64,000 nt of DNA, from the NCBI GenBank assembly GCA_963932465.1, contig CAWVRF010001077.1, forward strand, positions 248,001-312,000, in the 5' to 3' direction. Within the stretch, counting starts at the first letter, position 1. Each line of letters starts with the position of its first letter. Made by a program: the position numbers and the translations under genes. Shown piece by piece: positions 62,056 through 64,000 of the stretch. The notes beneath the pieces are model-generated. The model saw only the letters and a program-made list of their open reading frames with translations. It had not been told where the DNA came from and did not search any database. This stretch comes from Maratus speciosus (lineage: Eukaryota; Arthropoda; Arachnida; Araneae; Salticidae).

Positions 62056-62558
62056 AAATGCAAATATTTAACGATTTTTGTAAGATTTTGCTCAAAAAAT
62101 TTGACTGTTAAAATATCGGTGCTGTAACGATTTTATAACGATTTATCGAGCAAATGATGATAAAAATTGCATTGTGTGGATATTTTTATTTTTTCTACTA
62201 AATTATGTAAAGAAGAAGTTTTAAGAAAAGGTTATAGAATAAACAATAAAAAAAACCTGATTATAAATAATAACGTAATCAATTTAGATAAAATAATCAT
62301 CATTTTTAAATGTAAATATTTAACGATTTTTGTAAGATTTTGCTCAAAAAATTTGACTGTTAAAATATCGGTGCTGTAACGATTTTATAACGATTTATAG
62401 AGCAAATGATGATAAAAATTGCATTGTGTGGATATTTTTATTTTTTCTACTAAATTATCTAAAGAAGAAGTTTTAAGAAAAGGTTATAGAATAAACAATA
62501 AAAAAACCTGATTATAAATAATAACGTAATCAATTTAGATAAAATAATCATCATTTTT
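62056..62558. repeat. Recent tandem duplication, ~252-bp unit, two copies plus a stub
   Basis: AAATGCAAATATTTAACGAT at 62056, AAATGTAAATATTTAACGAT at 62308 and a short third start at 62559. The two units differ at only a few positions (C/T near the start, TCGAG/TAGAG, one A in an A run, ATGT/ATCT), so about 98-99% identity by eye. Lies just 3' of the minus-strand ORF. Confidence 0.95.
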
Positions 62559-62632
62559 AAATGTAAATATTTAATTATTATAGTGATGAAAAAATTTAGT
62601 CTGATTATAGATTGACGTACTTTCTTAATAGT

Positions 62633-63082
62633 CTACCAAAAGCTGATAAACAACCTTCCTCTAGGATAATATAGATAGGAATAAGAAAAGCAAAGAGCAG
62701 CGTTATATAATAAGTTATCGGCATTATAACCAATCCTAAAATCTTTAGTAGCATTAAAAGCTATAGAATAGTATAAGTTATTATCTCCGGGAATATAAAT
62801 ATGAAACCATTCTTTAGTTTCGGGTATTAAATTCCAATTGTCATCACATTTACTTTCTATCCAAAAATAAACACCAGGTTGAGAAAATTTAGAGGCTTGA
62901 TCCATTTTGTATATTTTAGCGGTGAAAGTTAATTTTATTGTATCATTGAAACTATTAAATATAGTATAATTATTAGAGTTATCGATGCTATGATTTGTAA
63001 TAACGGGGTCAAATTTAAAATAATGAAAGGTAGGCGAAAGACAATTAAAGAGTAAAGTACTTATGACAAAATATTGTAACAT
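62633..63082 (-). CDS. Predicted small secreted protein, 149 residues, family unknown
   Basis: The longest ORF in the window, ATG to TGG-stop without interruption. The first 17 residues (MLQYFVISTLLFNCLSP) look like a weak signal peptide. The rest is rich in aromatic residues, with Trp at 74, 83, 92 and 149. Three possible N-glycosylation sites (N38 NYT, N46 NDT, N110 NAT) and two cysteines after the leader (C79, C131) could form a disulfide. At the base composition here a run of 150 open codons by chance is very unlikely (about one in a million per start, my estimate). No repeat overlaps it. Could be an intronless gene, one exon, or transferred DNA. Confidence 0.55.
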   Translation of the reverse strand: MLQYFVISTLLFNCLSPTFHYFKFDPVITNHSIDNSNNYTIFNSFNDTIKLTFTAKIYKMDQASKFSQPGVYFWIESKCDDNWNLIPETKEWFHIYIPGDNNLYYSIAFNATKDFRIGYNADNLLYNAALCFSYSYLYYPRGRLFISFW

Positions 63083-64000
63083 TTATTTCTAAATAAATTT
63101 TCGATAGATTAAATAAAATCCATTCGAACAAAGTTTAGACAGATGAAATAAATAAGAAATATCAATTGCATTATATTGAAGTCTGAAATAAAAGTTAAAT
63201 GATTTTTATGATATGTTTTAAATTTTGAATAGATCTCTCTTTTTTATTAGCAATTATAAATACTATTCTGTTAGTTCGATAAAATAAAAAAAAATAGTTT
63301 GTGTGGAAATGAACCCATCTTTGCCCGAAAAGAAATTTGTACTTAAAAACAGATATATTTTGAATTTCAGTAAATATTATTCTGGTAGTTTGATAGTTCG
63401 ATAAAAGGTCCATTCGATTATTGTAAGATTTAAAACAAATTGTAGGATTAAGCTTTTTCTAATTCATAATCATAAAAGCCGTCATTATTTTTTCCTTTAA
63501 AATGAAAGATATAACCTCAGTTTTGTTATTGCTGTTTCAGCGATACGTAGGCTGTTATATCTCTAATCAATCTTTGAATCTTTTATCACAGCTCGTAGCG
63601 AGATGCGTACAGTAAAGGCCTTGAATATATCGGATTTCCTCGTACGGAAAAATTTCTTGAAAGACGGAAGTATTAAAAAATAGTTTGACTGTCATCTTCT
63701 TACAACTGCTAATAGATGGTAGCACTATAAAATTTTTTCGAATGTACAAGGAACGAATTATGGTGTATTCCTTCATTTTTGAAAGAAAAAATGCAGGAAT
63801 TAATAAGAATTTTTCTAATATTTTATTTAATTTGTATAGGAATTGTATATATAATGTATAATACAATATGTATATTTAATTTAATTTAATTTAATAGAAA
63901 CAAAAACGGATGAATATTGTTCGCTGTCTAAAGGATTCATTCATGAATGATATGCCCAAAGAATACTAATAAATTATTGATTTCTGTTAATATAATATTA
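63083..64000. other. Region upstream of the 149-codon ORF; weak ORFs only
   Basis: Minus-strand frames of 72 (63195-63413) and 99 codons (63567-63866) lie upstream on the same strand as the 149-codon ORF. The 99-codon frame is Ile/Phe/Lys rich and could be a hydrophobic N-terminus, but no domain is recognisable. A (TTTAA)n run lies at about 63874-63895. No MITE was recognised in the last 1.4 kb, in contrast to the rest of the window. Confidence 0.4.

Overview
This is a stretch of a strongly AT-rich eukaryotic nuclear genome, almost certainly from an arthropod. A chelicerate such as a spider fits the mix of elements, but the sequence alone cannot prove it. There are no operons, no bacterial ribosome binding sites and no CRISPR. 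The window is a gene-poor graveyard of DNA transposons. Most of it can be resolved into small non-autonomous elements (MITEs and foldbacks), often nested three to four deep, plus tandem repeats and a few decayed transposase genes.

Layout. 1-6420: divergent satellite with monomers of about 330 bp and a higher-order period of about 1.38 kb, broken by one TTAA element. 7165-9345: nested foldbacks, then a minisatellite of about 143 bp. 9462-11801: non-autonomous Helitron. 11813-14610: five TIR elements. 14654-19010: decayed mariner-type element stuffed with others, including two mariner MITEs with transposase remnants and a hAT MITE. 19130-25874: dense TTAA (piggyBac-type) elements, a 5S rRNA pseudogene, and piggyBac relics that still encode the cysteine-rich C-terminus. 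26392-29822: IR elements and a third mariner MITE. 30168-38048: three copies of a 1.07-kb Tc1-like element, the last holding a deep nest. 38135-41655: an eight-element nest including a Tigger relic. 41697-42358: seven copies of a 95-bp unit. 42710-52547: further nests, including an element family with 7-bp target duplications and a hAT MITE family with 8-bp duplications. 53849-56470: piggyBac relic and a palindromic complex. 58060-61606: more elements and a full-length dead Tc1. 62056-64000: a recent 252-bp tandem duplication and a 149-codon ORF, the most gene-like object in the window.

Protein-coding evidence is thin. The best candidates are the 149-residue secreted-looking ORF on the minus strand (62633-63082), a duplicated exon-like segment at 49399-49848 whose two copies differ mostly at silent positions, and an orphan minus-strand ORF at 24255-24605. 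All recognisable transposase genes are pseudogenes.

The most striking unexplained pattern is shared by at least ten different element families with TTAA target sites, and by one with TA sites. Each carries a short palindrome about 15-22 bp inside one end only. Its position is nearly constant while its sequence differs from family to family. Unrelated families also share an internal CACCAGT...TTATTTAAT module, and several carry YY1-like AAnATGGCGGC boxes.
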